Positions 6,329 through 12,732 are shown, counted from the first letter of the stretch. The stretch: 29,569 nucleotides of DNA from a virus (IMGVR_UViG_3300045999_002124:1-29569); one strand, 5' to 3'. A program made the numbers and translations. Notes: a model not told the origin generated them from the letters alone.

Positions 6329-7641
6329 TTGGAGGAACGGTTGAGAACTTGGCTGTACTTGCGTTGGATTGATCTTTGGCGGCGCTGCTGTTCTTGCGTT
6401 GGCGCCAGGCCAAGGTATTTGCAGGTGTGATCGTTCTTAAGCACGGTGATAGCAAACCGTTTCCAGGACGTGACCATGCTGTTGTGGCATGGCAGGTCAT
6501 CCAGATGATCAGGAGGAACCTTGATCACGACACGGCGCAGATTGTTGCCACCGTGACGCGTTGTGCCATTGATATAGAAGCGAATGCCAATACGGCCGAG
6601 AGCTTCAATGATGGATTCAGGAAGACCGCGCCCCACCCTGCCCCAGTAACGGATTGACTGAATGAAGCGCTGCTTAAAATTTGCGCTTGATTGATCGGGC
6701 AGCGTTGCCAGCAAGAACTTGACAAACGATTTCCACGTATGGCCAGCCGGCAGCCTGAAGGATTTGTAATCAAGCTGTTTGCCATATGTGGCCATGAAGT
6801 TGGCACCGCCGACCCTGGCGCAAAGTCTGGCCCAGATCTGCGGGTCGATTACCCGATACATGGCGAGGCTGGATTTGGACTCTGACATAAACGGCGAGGC
6901 AACCCGCATCTTTTTAATGGGGATACCAGCCATGTAGAACACGTCATAAAGCTTGTTGTAATCCCAACCAAACTTGGCGTTAGCGGTCCAGATGTCCTCT
7001 GTGCGCCAGTCATAGATCGGATAGCAGTTGTAGGTATGCGCCGTGTTTTTTTTGGTCCACATGCGGCCGAGCATGGTTTCCTTGTCTTGGTTCAGGATCG
7101 CCCTAAACCGGTTCAGTGATTCAACGGTGCGGATACCGATCAAGTTGGCGCAGGGCTCGCCTTGGCTGTACCACTCCGCAAACATGTCCCAGAAGGTGGC
7201 GTAGTCCATGTTTTCAATGAACAGATCGCCAAAGGGATGGTTCTGCAGGTTAACGATGTAATCCTGCTGCGGCATGGGGCGAATCCAGCGGTGGCGATCA
7301 GCCTCGCCCCAGCATTGCCAGTCAATCTCGTAAGAGCTGACGGTGCATGGCAGGGTGATGGGCAGACAGCACCAGTAGATGTCGAGGATGTCTCGATTGG
7401 CTTCGAGAATGCGATGCATAAACTCCTCGCTGTGGTTGTAGTTGGCTTCGTTGTCCATGATCTGGACGCCAACCTTGACCGGCAGCTGCCGCTCTCGTAT
7501 GTAGTCGCAAACGAGATTTAAGAGAACGCCGCTGTCCTTGCCGCCAGAGAAGGAGACGTAGACGCGCGTGAAGTGGGCAAAGATGAAATCAAGCCGCTCT
7601 ATAGCGGCGTCGTAGACGGATTGTTCGAGGTACTGGCGCAT
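6325..7641 (-). CDS. ibrA-like: IbrA-like PP-loop ATPase (PAPS-reductase family, DUF3440), 438 aa
   Basis: A member of the PAPS reductase/adenine nucleotide alpha hydrolase superfamily, of the DUF3440 type known as IbrA in E. coli prophages. The PP-loop reads YVSFSGGKDSGVLLNLV (SGGKDS at 32-37). After it come the family phrases VGVQIMDNEANYNHSEEFM, YWCCLPITLPCTVS, LIGIRTVESLNRF, CYPIYDWRTEDIW and PIKKMRVASPF. The C-terminal part (about 390-438) has SWKRFAITVLKND and QQRR, repeated in the small protein at 4791-5123. The proteins use ATP to activate a substrate; the true reaction of IbrA is not established. It is the first gene of the leftward operon, starting at ATG 7641 beside the divergent repeat region, and is coupled to the EctC/IbrB fusion. 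IbrA and IbrB normally occur as a pair. Confidence 0.88.
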   Translation of the reverse strand: MRQYLEQSVYDAAIERLDFIFAHFTRVYVSFSGGKDSGVLLNLVCDYIRERQLPVKVGVQIMDNEANYNHSEEFMHRILEANRDILDIYWCCLPITLPCTVSSYEIDWQCWGEADRHRWIRPMPQQDYIVNLQNHPFGDLFIENMDYATFWDMFAEWYSQGEPCANLIGIRTVESLNRFRAILNQDKETMLGRMWTKKNTAHTYNCYPIYDWRTEDIWTANAKFGWDYNKLYDVFYMAGIPIKKMRVASPFMSESKSSLAMYRVIDPQIWARLCARVGGANFMATYGKQLDYKSFRLPAGHTWKSFVKFLLATLPDQSSANFKQRFIQSIRYWGRVGRGLPESIIEALGRIGIRFYINGTTRHGGNNLRRVVIKVPPDHLDDLPCHNSMVTSWKRFAITVLKNDHTCKYLGLAPTQEQQRRQRSIQRKYSQVLNRSSK

Positions 7642-7670
7642 GGTGGGTGCCGTGGCAAGCCGAACCTAGC

Positions 7671-7718
7671 AGCATCTGGCCGTAAGTGCTAGCATCTGAT
7701 CGCAACTCGCAGCATTTT
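7671..7718. promoter_or_regulatory. Three direct repeats at 20-bp spacing in the divergent control region
   Basis: The 77 bases between the divergent ibrA-like and recE-like genes contain AGCATCTG at 7671-7678 and 7691-7698, and AGCATTTT at 7711-7718. The starts are exactly 20 bases apart, about two turns of B-DNA. The first two 20-base units agree at 13 of 20 positions. The third copy abuts the recE-like ATG (7719). This fits a cooperative operator controlling both arms, but no clear -10/-35 pair could be named. Confidence 0.5.
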
Positions 7719-8555
7719 ATGGAAAACGCCGACTATCACCGGCATTGGGCGGTGAGTAAGTCCGGCCTTGATCAGATCGCTAAAAGCCCGCTGCACTACT
7801 GGGCGCGGTACTTAGATCCTGATCGGGTTTGGCCTGAGCCGACCCCAGCCATGCGTCTTGGCACGGCGCTACACACGCACGTGTTGGAGCTGAGCAAGTG
7901 GGACGAGCAGATTGCCGTTGCACCTAGCGACATCAATCGCCGCACCAAGGAAGGGCGCGAGCAATGGGCAGCGTTTGAGGCTGCAGCTAAACGCAAAACG
8001 GTGATTACCGCCGACGATGCCGCGCAAGTGATGGCCATGGGCCGTGCTGTGCTGCGCCACCCTGCTGCAGCGATGCTGCTTGGGCTGCCGGGCAAGGCTG
8101 AGACCACGCACATGTGGACGGATGCCAGCACCGGGCTTGAGTGCAAATGCCGGCCGGATTGGCTGACAGATGACGGCAGCATCGTGGTTGATCTCAAAAC
8201 CACGAAAGACGCCAGCCCGCGAGGGTTCAAGCAAAGCGTTGCCAACTATCGCTACCACGTGCAGGCCGCTTGGTATCTGCACGGGCTTGAACAGGCCACC
8301 TGCAAGCGCCCCGATCAGTTCATCTTCATCTGCGTCGAATCAAGTGCGCCCTATGCGTGCGCCGTGTACGCCGCCGATGCGGAGATGATCGAGCGCGGGC
8401 ACGATCAGGCCATGCGCGATTTGGCGAAATTGGCGGTTTGCAAGGCCGCTGATCACTGGCCGAGCTACAGCGAGCAGATCGAAACGCTCAGCCTGCCCGG
8501 TTGGATGACGGGCGCCACAGGCCAGCAGCAGACCACTGAGATCGAGACCTACTAA
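7719..8555 (+). CDS. RecE/ExoVIII-like PD-(D/E)XK exonuclease, 278 aa
   Basis: A phage 5'-3' exonuclease that would resect double-stranded ends to feed the RecT-like annealase encoded next. It has the RecE-like C-terminal nuclease layout: MENADYHRHWAVSKSGL then MRLGTALHTHVLE (H52), E128 before the core, CRPDWL (D147), VVDLKTT (D158, K160), and the QAAWY motif (Q182, Y186). The length suits the nuclease domain alone. ATG at 7719 is chosen because these proteins begin close to the Y-H-x-H-W-A-V-S-K-S segment. A GTG at 7686 would add 11 residues from within the repeat region. The stop overlaps the recT-like start as TAATG. Confidence 0.9.
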   Translation: MENADYHRHWAVSKSGLDQIAKSPLHYWARYLDPDRVWPEPTPAMRLGTALHTHVLELSKWDEQIAVAPSDINRRTKEGREQWAAFEAAAKRKTVITADDAAQVMAMGRAVLRHPAAAMLLGLPGKAETTHMWTDASTGLECKCRPDWLTDDGSIVVDLKTTKDASPRGFKQSVANYRYHVQAAWYLHGLEQATCKRPDQFIFICVESSAPYACAVYAADAEMIERGHDQAMRDLAKLAVCKAADHWPSYSEQIETLSLPGWMTGATGQQQTTEIETY

Positions 8556-9226
8556 TGGATCCACAATCAGCCATCACCACCCAGCCCACCGGCTCAGTGT
8601 TCTCTGGCATCCAAGCCTTCGAGGATGCCCAGCGCATCGCCAAGGCACTGGCCAGTAGCACGTTGATTCCGCCTCAGTTCCAAGGGCAGCAGGGATTTGC
8701 CAATTGCCTGGTGGCGCTTGAGATTGCAGGCCGGATGGGCATCAGTCCATTCCTAGCCATGCAGCATCTGCACGTGATCCACGGCCGCCCCAGCTGGAGT
8801 AGCAGCTTCATCATTGCGATGGTGAATGGCTGCGGCAGGTTCAGCCCATTGCGGTTTGAGCTCAGCGGTGAGGGCGACTCGCTCGCCTGCTATGCCGTGG
8901 CCACTGATCTTGCCAGCGGTCAAGAGCTGAAGGGTCCCACCATCACGATGGCGATGGCCAAGAAGGAAGGATGGGCGACCAAGAGCGGCAGCAAGTGGCT
9001 GAGCTTCCCTGAGTTGATGATCCAATACAGAGCCGCTGCGTTTTGGGGCCGTCTGTATGCCAGCGACATGTTGCTAGGGATGCAGAGCCAAGAGGAAGTG
9101 GTGGACGTGGAGCCCGTCACCGTCACCGAGACCAGCGTGGCGGATCTGAACGCTGCCATCGCTCAGCCGGTGCCACCGGCACCCGTTGCAGCACCCGTTG
9201 AGGCGGATCAGGATGAACTCTTCTAG
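8555..9226 (+). CDS. recT-like: RecT-family single-strand annealing protein, 223 aa
   Basis: Binds single-stranded DNA and promotes annealing or strand invasion in phage recombination together with the RecE-like exonuclease. RecT features seen are the central CLVALEIAGRMGISPFLAMQ, HVIHGRPSWSSSFI, and the characteristic SFPELMIQYRAAAFWGRLYA followed by SDMLLGM. The C-terminal 40 residues are Pro/Ala-rich and acidic, ending in EADQDELF, which looks like an SSB acidic tip. It is shorter than E. coli RecT but typical of small phage versions. It starts one base inside the upstream stop and overlaps the next gene by 14 bases. Confidence 0.88.
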   Translation: MDPQSAITTQPTGSVFSGIQAFEDAQRIAKALASSTLIPPQFQGQQGFANCLVALEIAGRMGISPFLAMQHLHVIHGRPSWSSSFIIAMVNGCGRFSPLRFELSGEGDSLACYAVATDLASGQELKGPTITMAMAKKEGWATKSGSKWLSFPELMIQYRAAAFWGRLYASDMLLGMQSQEEVVDVEPVTVTETSVADLNAAIAQPVPPAPVAAPVEADQDELF

Positions 9227-9404
9227 TTACCTCACCGCCACGCAGGTGGCGCAGCGTTGGGGGTTGCACCCTGACACGCTGAAACGATGGCGTGATGCGG
9301 GCAAGGGTCCGCCGTATTTCCGCACGCCCGGTTTCGTGCTCTACCCCCTGGCCGAGGTGGAGCAATACGAACAGGCCAACACCATCAACCCCGAGAACAA
9401 ATGA
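9213..9404 (+). CDS. AlpA/MerR-type helix-turn-helix protein, 63 aa
   Basis: A small DNA-binding protein of the HTH_17 (AlpA/excisionase-like) class. Seen: YLTATQVAQRWGLHPDTLKRWRDAGKGPPYFRTPGFVLYPLAEVEQY, that is a winged-helix core (TATQVAQRWGLHPDTLKRW) followed by the usual wing and the V-x-x-Y end. The start is ATG 9213 (MNSSSYLT), inside the recT-like gene. A longer reading from 9186 would be the out-of-frame RecT tail. The following gene starts on its stop as ATGA. It could be an excisionase or a local transcription regulator. No integrase is visible to support the former. Confidence 0.8.
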   Translation: MNSSSYLTATQVAQRWGLHPDTLKRWRDAGKGPPYFRTPGFVLYPLAEVEQYEQANTINPENK

Positions 9405-9736
9405 GCTTCAAGTTCAACCTAAGCATCTTCAAATCCACCAAGCCCGAGAGCAAGGTGGATTTCAGCGGAATGATGAACGTGAAGGTCGAGGAGCTCGACG
9501 CCTTCTGCGCGTTCGTGATGAGCCAGACGCCGGATCAGTACGGCTCGGTGCAGGTGCCTATCACCGGCTGGAAGAAGACCAGTCAGAAGGGTGTGGCGTA
9601 TGTGAGCGCTGTGGCTCAGCCGCCACGTGACTGGGTGCCGCCTGCTGCTGCTCAGGCTGCTCAGGCCGCTGCCCAGAATCTGGCGACCGCCATGGATGGA
9701 GTGGTGACCGAGATCGTGGAAGTCGATCTGTTCTAA
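9401..9736 (+). CDS. Candidate SSB-like protein of the recombination operon, 111 aa
   Basis: No family is certain. The protein has a soluble N-terminal region (residues 1-78, including GSVQVPITGWKKTSQKG then YVSAVAQPP), an Ala/Gln-rich linker, and an acidic-hydrophobic C-terminus EIVEVDLF. A small single-strand binding protein with a flexible linker and an acidic tip ending in Phe is common in phage recombination operons, and the gene lies directly after recE-like, recT-like and HTH genes. The sequence is too short of recognisable OB-fold motifs to be sure. It overlaps the upstream stop as ATGA and converges with the small minus-strand gene at 9733. Confidence 0.7.
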   Translation: MSFKFNLSIFKSTKPESKVDFSGMMNVKVEELDAFCAFVMSQTPDQYGSVQVPITGWKKTSQKGVAYVSAVAQPPRDWVPPAAAQAAQAAAQNLATAMDGVVTEIVEVDLF

Positions 9737-9936
9737 CGGCCCATCAGCTCGCACTCGAGCCGGGCGATTTCATGAACGGCCTGCTGCAGCAGCTGCTGCT
9801 GGTAGCAGGCTTGCTTCAAGAGCGCCGCGGCCATTACGCCTGCATCTGGACTGGCAATCAAGGTGCGGGCTTGCTTTTCGATTTCAAACTGCTGCTCAGC
9901 TGTCAGCTGGACAGCCATCCACTCACCGAAGTTCAT
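9733..9936 (-). CDS. Small alpha-helical protein, 67 aa
   Basis: Unknown function. It is predicted all helical: LTAEQQFEIEKQARTLIASP, then AGVMAAALLKQACYQQQLL and AVHEIARLECELMGR. The Ala/Gln/Leu pattern is coding-like, and the opposite frame reads less well. The ATG at 9936 (MNFGEW) or the ATG at 9918 (MAVQLTAEQQ) could be used; GGTGAG precedes the second closely. It is the only minus-strand gene between 7719 and 12648. Its 3' end overlaps the end of the SSB-like gene by four bases on the opposite strand. Confidence 0.6.
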   Translation of the reverse strand: MNFGEWMAVQLTAEQQFEIEKQARTLIASPDAGVMAAALLKQACYQQQLLQQAVHEIARLECELMGR

Positions 9937-9977
9937 GGTGCCATAGTGGTGGTGTACATCAGCACGTTAGCGAAGCT

Positions 9978-10211
9978 GTGAACTGTCCCCGGTGCGGCTG
10001 CGGTGTGATCCGCGCAACGCTTACCAACGGCAGAGATAAGGATCGCGTGATTCGGCAGCGCCGCTGCACCGAGTGCCGCCATGTCTGGTACACCGCAGAA
10101 CTGCCGGTGAGCGTGGCTGTTGTGGGATGGGAGCGGACGCCGGGCACGGGAAAGAGCGTGCCAACGCTGCGCGTGCCTGTCGACCTGGCGGTGGGATCCA
10201 ACGCGGTGTAA
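9978..10211 (+). CDS. Zinc-ribbon protein, 77 aa
   Basis: A small predicted zinc-binding protein. It has MNCPRCGCGVIRATLT then RQRRCTECRHVWYTAE, an NrdR/Com-like pattern with ligands C3, C6, C30 and C33 followed by an aromatic-T-x-E turn. This fold usually contacts nucleic acid or protein. The C-terminal half is low-complexity and lacks recognisable motifs. The start is GTG at 9978. It is divergent from the helical protein, with a 41-base gap that may carry both promoters. It could be a transcription factor; no target is visible. Confidence 0.7.
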   Translation: MNCPRCGCGVIRATLTNGRDKDRVIRQRRCTECRHVWYTAELPVSVAVVGWERTPGTGKSVPTLRVPVDLAVGSNAV

Positions 10212-10419
10212 CGGAATGCGACTGCATCCCTAGCGCGTACACCGCGGACGGTGTAGGATCCGATCACGCCACAAGCCCGATAGCACGGCGCGGGATTCTC
10301 TCCATGCAGACAAGAGGCCATGGGGCGGAACAGATCACACGACGCCTACACCTCGAGATCAACACGGCCTGACTAAGCCTGCACCGCCGGTTGGTCCGGC
10401 ACCCCATTACACCCACACC
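10212..10419 (+). other. Intergenic leader with two perfect hairpins, no supported gene
   Basis: 208 bases with no convincing gene. TACACCG-CGGA-CGGTGTA (10238-10255) is a perfect 7-bp stem with a 4-base loop. GCCGG-TTGGT-CCGGC (10386-10400) is a perfect 5-bp stem 19 bases before the next ATG. Neither is followed by a T-run. They may be processing, attenuation or operator sites ahead of the small-gene cluster. Tiny frames of 18-22 codons exist but show no supporting feature. Confidence 0.4.
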
Positions 10420-10572
10420 ATGAAACGCCTCCTAACTAGCGACTGGGGGCCAACGTTCTACCTATGGACTGCCCAGCTCGCAGAGATCATCGTGGCCGTG
10501 TACGTCGCCGGGCGAATGTTCGGCGAGTGGCTGCATCACCTAAACGACCGCATCGCAAGGATCACACAATGA
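10420..10572 (+). CDS. Small membrane protein, 50 aa
   Basis: A short gene starting MKRLLTSDWGPTFYLWTAQL, with one hydrophobic segment at about residues 12-34 (TFYLWTAQLAEIIVAVYVAG) and a basic C-terminus (NDRIARITQ). It is predicted to be a single-pass inner-membrane protein; function unknown. It is supported by the clean frame, the membrane-like composition, and the ATGA overlap with the next gene at 10569-10572, as in the genes that follow. It begins the overlapping small-gene cluster. Confidence 0.65.
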   Translation: MKRLLTSDWGPTFYLWTAQLAEIIVAVYVAGRMFGEWLHHLNDRIARITQ

Positions 10573-10697
10573 TCAACCGCCTGAACAACGCCATCTGCTG
10601 CCTGATCGCTGCGAGCGTGTTCGCCATGATCGGCATCGAATCCGGCGCACATCACAGCCCTACCCACAGCGGCACGCAGCAGGTGGTGCGCAAATGA
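10569..10697 (+). CDS. Small secreted or membrane-anchored protein, 42 aa
   Basis: It begins MINRLNNAICCLIAASVFAM, with a positively charged start, a hydrophobic stretch (residues 8-22) and then a His/Ser-rich polar tail (AHHSPTHSGTQQVVRK). It looks like an uncleaved signal anchor. The ATG at 10569 overlaps the upstream stop as ATGA. A longer frame from 10464 is rejected because its extra part is Arg-rich shadow sequence of the preceding gene. Function unknown. Confidence 0.65.
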   Translation: MINRLNNAICCLIAASVFAMIGIESGAHHSPTHSGTQQVVRK

Positions 10698-10855
10698 CGC
10701 CACGCCGCTTTTACTTCCAGATCAAGGCCGCCAACGTGCTCGAGTGCATCACGGCAACCAGCCTTACCGAGGCCAAGCTGATCGCCGCTGATACGTGGCT
10801 CGAGTGGTGGTCACAAATTGAATGGATCAACGCAGAACCCACACACCATGGCTGA
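10694..10855 (+). CDS. Small soluble protein, 53 aa
   Basis: It reads MTPRRFYFQIKAANVLECIT and continues with LTEAKLIAADTWLEWWSQIEW. The pattern of a beta strand pair followed by an amphipathic helix (TEAKLIAADTW) resembles the small DUF-type phage proteins in which a helix with an A-x-A motif follows two strands. ATG at 10694 overlaps the upstream stop as ATGA, and the gene overlaps the next by 8 bases. Function unknown. Confidence 0.65.
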   Translation: MTPRRFYFQIKAANVLECITATSLTEAKLIAADTWLEWWSQIEWINAEPTHHG

Positions 10856-11081
10856 GATAAATGGGGCCCTTTTTCAGTGGCGCACGGATGAGGCTGAGAT
10901 TGGCAACTATGGCGAAGGCGTCAGCAGGCCACGCCACAATGCCCGCGTGCGTGATTACAAAGTGATCATCTACCCGCAAGGCGCACGCCCGATCACGTGG
11001 TACACGCGCGCCGAATCGAAACGCGCTGCCGAGAAGTACGCGCGCAATCGCTGGCCAGGTGCTGCTGTGGAGGTGGAGTGA
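10848..11081 (+). CDS. Hypothetical protein, 77 aa
   Basis: It begins MAEINGALFQWRTDEAEIGN and ends with YTRAESKRAAEKYARNRWPGAAVEVE. The last part (strand, A-E-S-K-R-A-A-E-K-Y-A helix, strand) is like the helix of the preceding 53-aa protein and suggests a related small alpha/beta fold. The ATG at 10848 lies inside the upstream gene; a start at 10818 would add ten residues with no support. The stop overlaps the next start as GTGA. Function unknown. Confidence 0.7.
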   Translation: MAEINGALFQWRTDEAEIGNYGEGVSRPRHNARVRDYKVIIYPQGARPITWYTRAESKRAAEKYARNRWPGAAVEVE

Positions 11082-11275
11082 GCGACATCCGCCATCGCAT
11101 CGAACAGCTTCTGAGTGACACAAGCGCCTTTGCAGCCGGTCAAACTGAGGAGCGCCAACGGATCCGCCAGCTGATTGATATCCGCATCGATCAGCTGCAT
11201 GGCACCCTTGGCATCCGCAACCGGCAGCAGCTTTGCGCTGAGCTGCTGCACATTCGCCAACTTCTTGAATCATGA
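11078..11275 (+). CDS. Helical protein, 65 aa
   Basis: Starts at GTG 11078 (MSDIRHRIEQLLSDTSAFAA) overlapping the previous stop as GTGA. It is almost entirely helical with heptad-like Leu/Ile spacing (RQRIRQLIDIRIDQLHGTL, then LCAELLHIRQLLES), so a coiled-coil or dimeric protein is likely. A frame open from 10997 adds a Cys/Arg-rich shadow stretch and is rejected. The next gene overlaps as ATGA. Function unknown. Confidence 0.7.
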   Translation: MSDIRHRIEQLLSDTSAFAAGQTEERQRIRQLIDIRIDQLHGTLGIRNRQQLCAELLHIRQLLES

Positions 11276-11541
11276 TCCCGGCATCATTCCTAGATCAGCA
11301 GCGCGCCGACATGATGGACGCGCTCTATGAACGCAGCGGCCGCACCTGCGGCACCTACACCGGGCTTTGGGAGGAGTTTGCCCATGATCTGGCGGCCAAC
11401 TTCCGCGACACGTCATACCCCGAGCTGCTGGCCCGTGTCGTGCGCGCCATGGATGCCACCGAGTCGGTGATGACGCAGAAGCAAGCGCAGCAGGCTATCG
11501 AGGTATGCCGCCAGCAGCTGCTGGGCGATAAGTGGCGATGA
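11272..11541 (+). CDS. Hypothetical helical protein, 89 aa
   Basis: Begins MIPASFLDQQRADMMDALYE. It contains CGTYTGLWEEFAHDLAANFR and ends in a helix EVCRQQLLGDKWR. No family is recognised. The composition is coding-like and soluble with one short Cys pair region. It is coupled by ATGA overlaps on both sides, between the coiled-coil protein and the HTH protein. Confidence 0.7.
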   Translation: MIPASFLDQQRADMMDALYERSGRTCGTYTGLWEEFAHDLAANFRDTSYPELLARVVRAMDATESVMTQKQAQQAIEVCRQQLLGDKWR

Positions 11542-11723
11542 GCCGGCCATTCAAACGTGGCGAGGAAAACCACGCGGTGATCCTGAGCGAGGATCTGGTG
11601 CGCGAGCTGCGCCAGCTGCGCGCTGATGGCTTGAGTTACCAACAGCTTGCTGATCGATATGAAATCGACAAGAAACACGCATGGCGCATTTGCCAACGCA
11701 TCGCGTGGGGGTGGCTTGAATGA
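11538..11723 (+). CDS. Helix-turn-helix DNA-binding protein, 61 aa
   Basis: The segment LSEDLVRELRQLRADGLSYQ followed by QLADRYEIDKKHAWRICQRI is a resolvase/sigma-type helix-turn-helix: a first helix, the G-L-S-Y-Q-Q-L-A turn, then a recognition helix rich in Lys, His and Arg. The start is ATG 11538 (MSRPFKRGEENHAVI), coupled as ATGA; the two residues upstream in frame are not needed. It is a likely small transcription regulator or a DNA-binding adapter. Its target is unknown. Confidence 0.75.
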   Translation: MSRPFKRGEENHAVILSEDLVRELRQLRADGLSYQQLADRYEIDKKHAWRICQRIAWGWLE

Positions 11724-11941
11724 CTGACCCAATCAACCCATCCCACTACCGCCGCGGCCCTGTTGAGGCCATCGATGTGATCGAATCCGCGATCACCGAT
11801 GCACCACACATGGTGCCGGCATACCTGCAGGGCCAGGCGCTCAAATATCTGCTGCGCATGTGGTGCAAGGGCAACGCGCTCGAGGATGCCCGCAAATGCC
11901 ACTGGTATCTGAGCCGTCTTATCGCCAAACTGGAGGGATGA
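11720..11941 (+). CDS. DUF3310 family protein, 73 aa
   Basis: The sequence INPSHYRRGPVEAIDVIES, then VPAYLQGQALKYLLRMWCKG, then ALEDARKCHWYLSRLI is the DUF3310 (SaV-like) pattern: N-P-x-H-Y near the start, E-A-I-D-V-I-E, and Y-L-x-R-x-x-x-K-x-x-x-x-E-D. DUF3310 proteins are common in phages, often near nucleotide metabolism genes; their biochemical role is not established. Coupled by ATGA overlaps to both neighbours. Confidence 0.88.
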   Translation: MTDPINPSHYRRGPVEAIDVIESAITDAPHMVPAYLQGQALKYLLRMWCKGNALEDARKCHWYLSRLIAKLEG

Positions 11942-12171
11942 TGCCCCAACTGCCTGGCCTCAACCTGCTCGAGCGCTGGGCGCTTGGCATCCTTGTGCGC
12001 AGCCGTCGCACCGGGCTGGTAGTTGTCAAGCCATACGCCCGCTCTTGCGTGTTTGTCGCCGCTGATGCCACCGATCCGATTGCGGCCTATGTCACTGATG
12101 GCCCGGATGAACCGGCCAGCATGGTGCTCGAACGGATCTATCACCAGCCAGCAGCAGGCGAGCTGGAATGA
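11938..12171 (+). CDS. Hypothetical protein, 77 aa
   Basis: Starts at ATG 11938 (MMPQLPGLNLLERWALGILV), which overlaps the DUF3310 stop as ATGA; the next ATG at 11941 is also possible. It has an N-terminal amphipathic helix, a beta-rich middle (GLVVVKPYARSCVFVAADAT) and an acidic end. No family is recognised. Coupled to the next gene by ATGA. Confidence 0.65.
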   Translation: MMPQLPGLNLLERWALGILVRSRRTGLVVVKPYARSCVFVAADATDPIAAYVTDGPDEPASMVLERIYHQPAAGELE

Positions 12172-12491
12172 TCAGCCTGCACGGTGGCCGATTGTTGCTG
12201 CTGTGCAGTCGATCTGATCGCACCTGGCACGCTCGCGTGGTGCTCGGCCCCAAGCCAGAGCATCAGCTCGAAATGGATACGGGCACCATTCAGCTGCAGG
12301 CTGCGCTGTTGAAAGCGCAGCATATCTATCAGGCCGCACGCGCGAAACTGCGCCCTGCTGGTGAGCCGCTGATGTGCTGGGATTGCCAGCATTGGCAGAT
12401 GCGCCATCAGCGCTGCGGGTTGGAGTTGCCAGAATCAAAGAGAAGCGGCGGCCGTTATGCGGCCAGGTGTGAGCTGTATGTTCGGCCCTGA
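12168..12491 (+). CDS. Small four-cysteine protein, 107 aa
   Basis: The N-terminal half is beta/alpha (GRLLLLCSRSDRTWHARVVL, then a helix). The C-terminal half has CWDCQHWQMRHQRCGLELPE then AARCELY, giving C70, C73, C83 and C101. This C-W-D-C-x-H-W, R-C-x-L, A-x-x-C spacing suggests a compact zinc knuckle. Function unknown. ATG 12168 overlaps the previous stop as ATGA; the 3' end overlaps the next gene by 14 bases. Confidence 0.75.
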   Translation: MISLHGGRLLLLCSRSDRTWHARVVLGPKPEHQLEMDTGTIQLQAALLKAQHIYQAARAKLRPAGEPLMCWDCQHWQMRHQRCGLELPESKRSGGRYAARCELYVRP

Positions 12492-12648
12492 AGTGATCAG
12501 CCGCACAGATCGAGACGGCGGTTACATCGAGACGCTGATGCCCGTGCATGGTGAGGTGTATTACCGGAGCTGCGTCGGTGGCATCTGCCGCTACAGCAGT
12601 GATCAATGGCAGGCCGAGCTATATCTCGATCAACTGCTGGCGCAATAG
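12478..12648 (+). CDS. Hypothetical protein, 56 aa, last of the small-gene cluster
   Basis: Starts at ATG 12478 (MFGPEVISRTDRDGGYIETL) within the end of the preceding gene; the seven residues readable upstream belong to the shadow frame. It continues MPVHGEVYYRSCVGGICRYS then WQAELYLDQLLAQ. The predicted fold is beta hairpins followed by a helix, similar in build to the 53- and 77-aa proteins upstream. Function unknown. Hairpins follow its stop. Confidence 0.65.
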   Translation: MFGPEVISRTDRDGGYIETLMPVHGEVYYRSCVGGICRYSSDQWQAELYLDQLLAQ

Positions 12649-12684
12649 ATGCCCGGCGACCAGGGCTCACGCACCACTGGCCTC

Positions 12685-12732
12685 AACGCTACCGGGCGCA
12701 GCGTTACCGCCTAGTTTCCTGAGAAAACTAGG
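12685..12732. terminator. Tandem hairpins between convergent operons
   Basis: AACGCT (12685-12690) pairs with AGCGTT (12700-12705), and CCTAGTTT (12710-12717) pairs perfectly with AAACTAGG (12725-12732) around a 7-base loop. They lie between the end of the rightward small-gene cluster (12648) and the end of the leftward HNH gene (12741). No T-run follows on either strand, so factor-independent termination is uncertain. Confidence 0.4.

Noticed and set aside
7686-7718. Upstream GTG start for the RecE-like gene
   Set aside because: It would make the 20-bp direct repeats coding. The ATG at 7719 matches the normal beginning of the family.
9213-9404. Excisionase proving a prophage with an integrase
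   Set aside because: The HTH protein is of the excisionase-like class, but such folds also serve as regulators, and no integrase or attachment site was found in the window.
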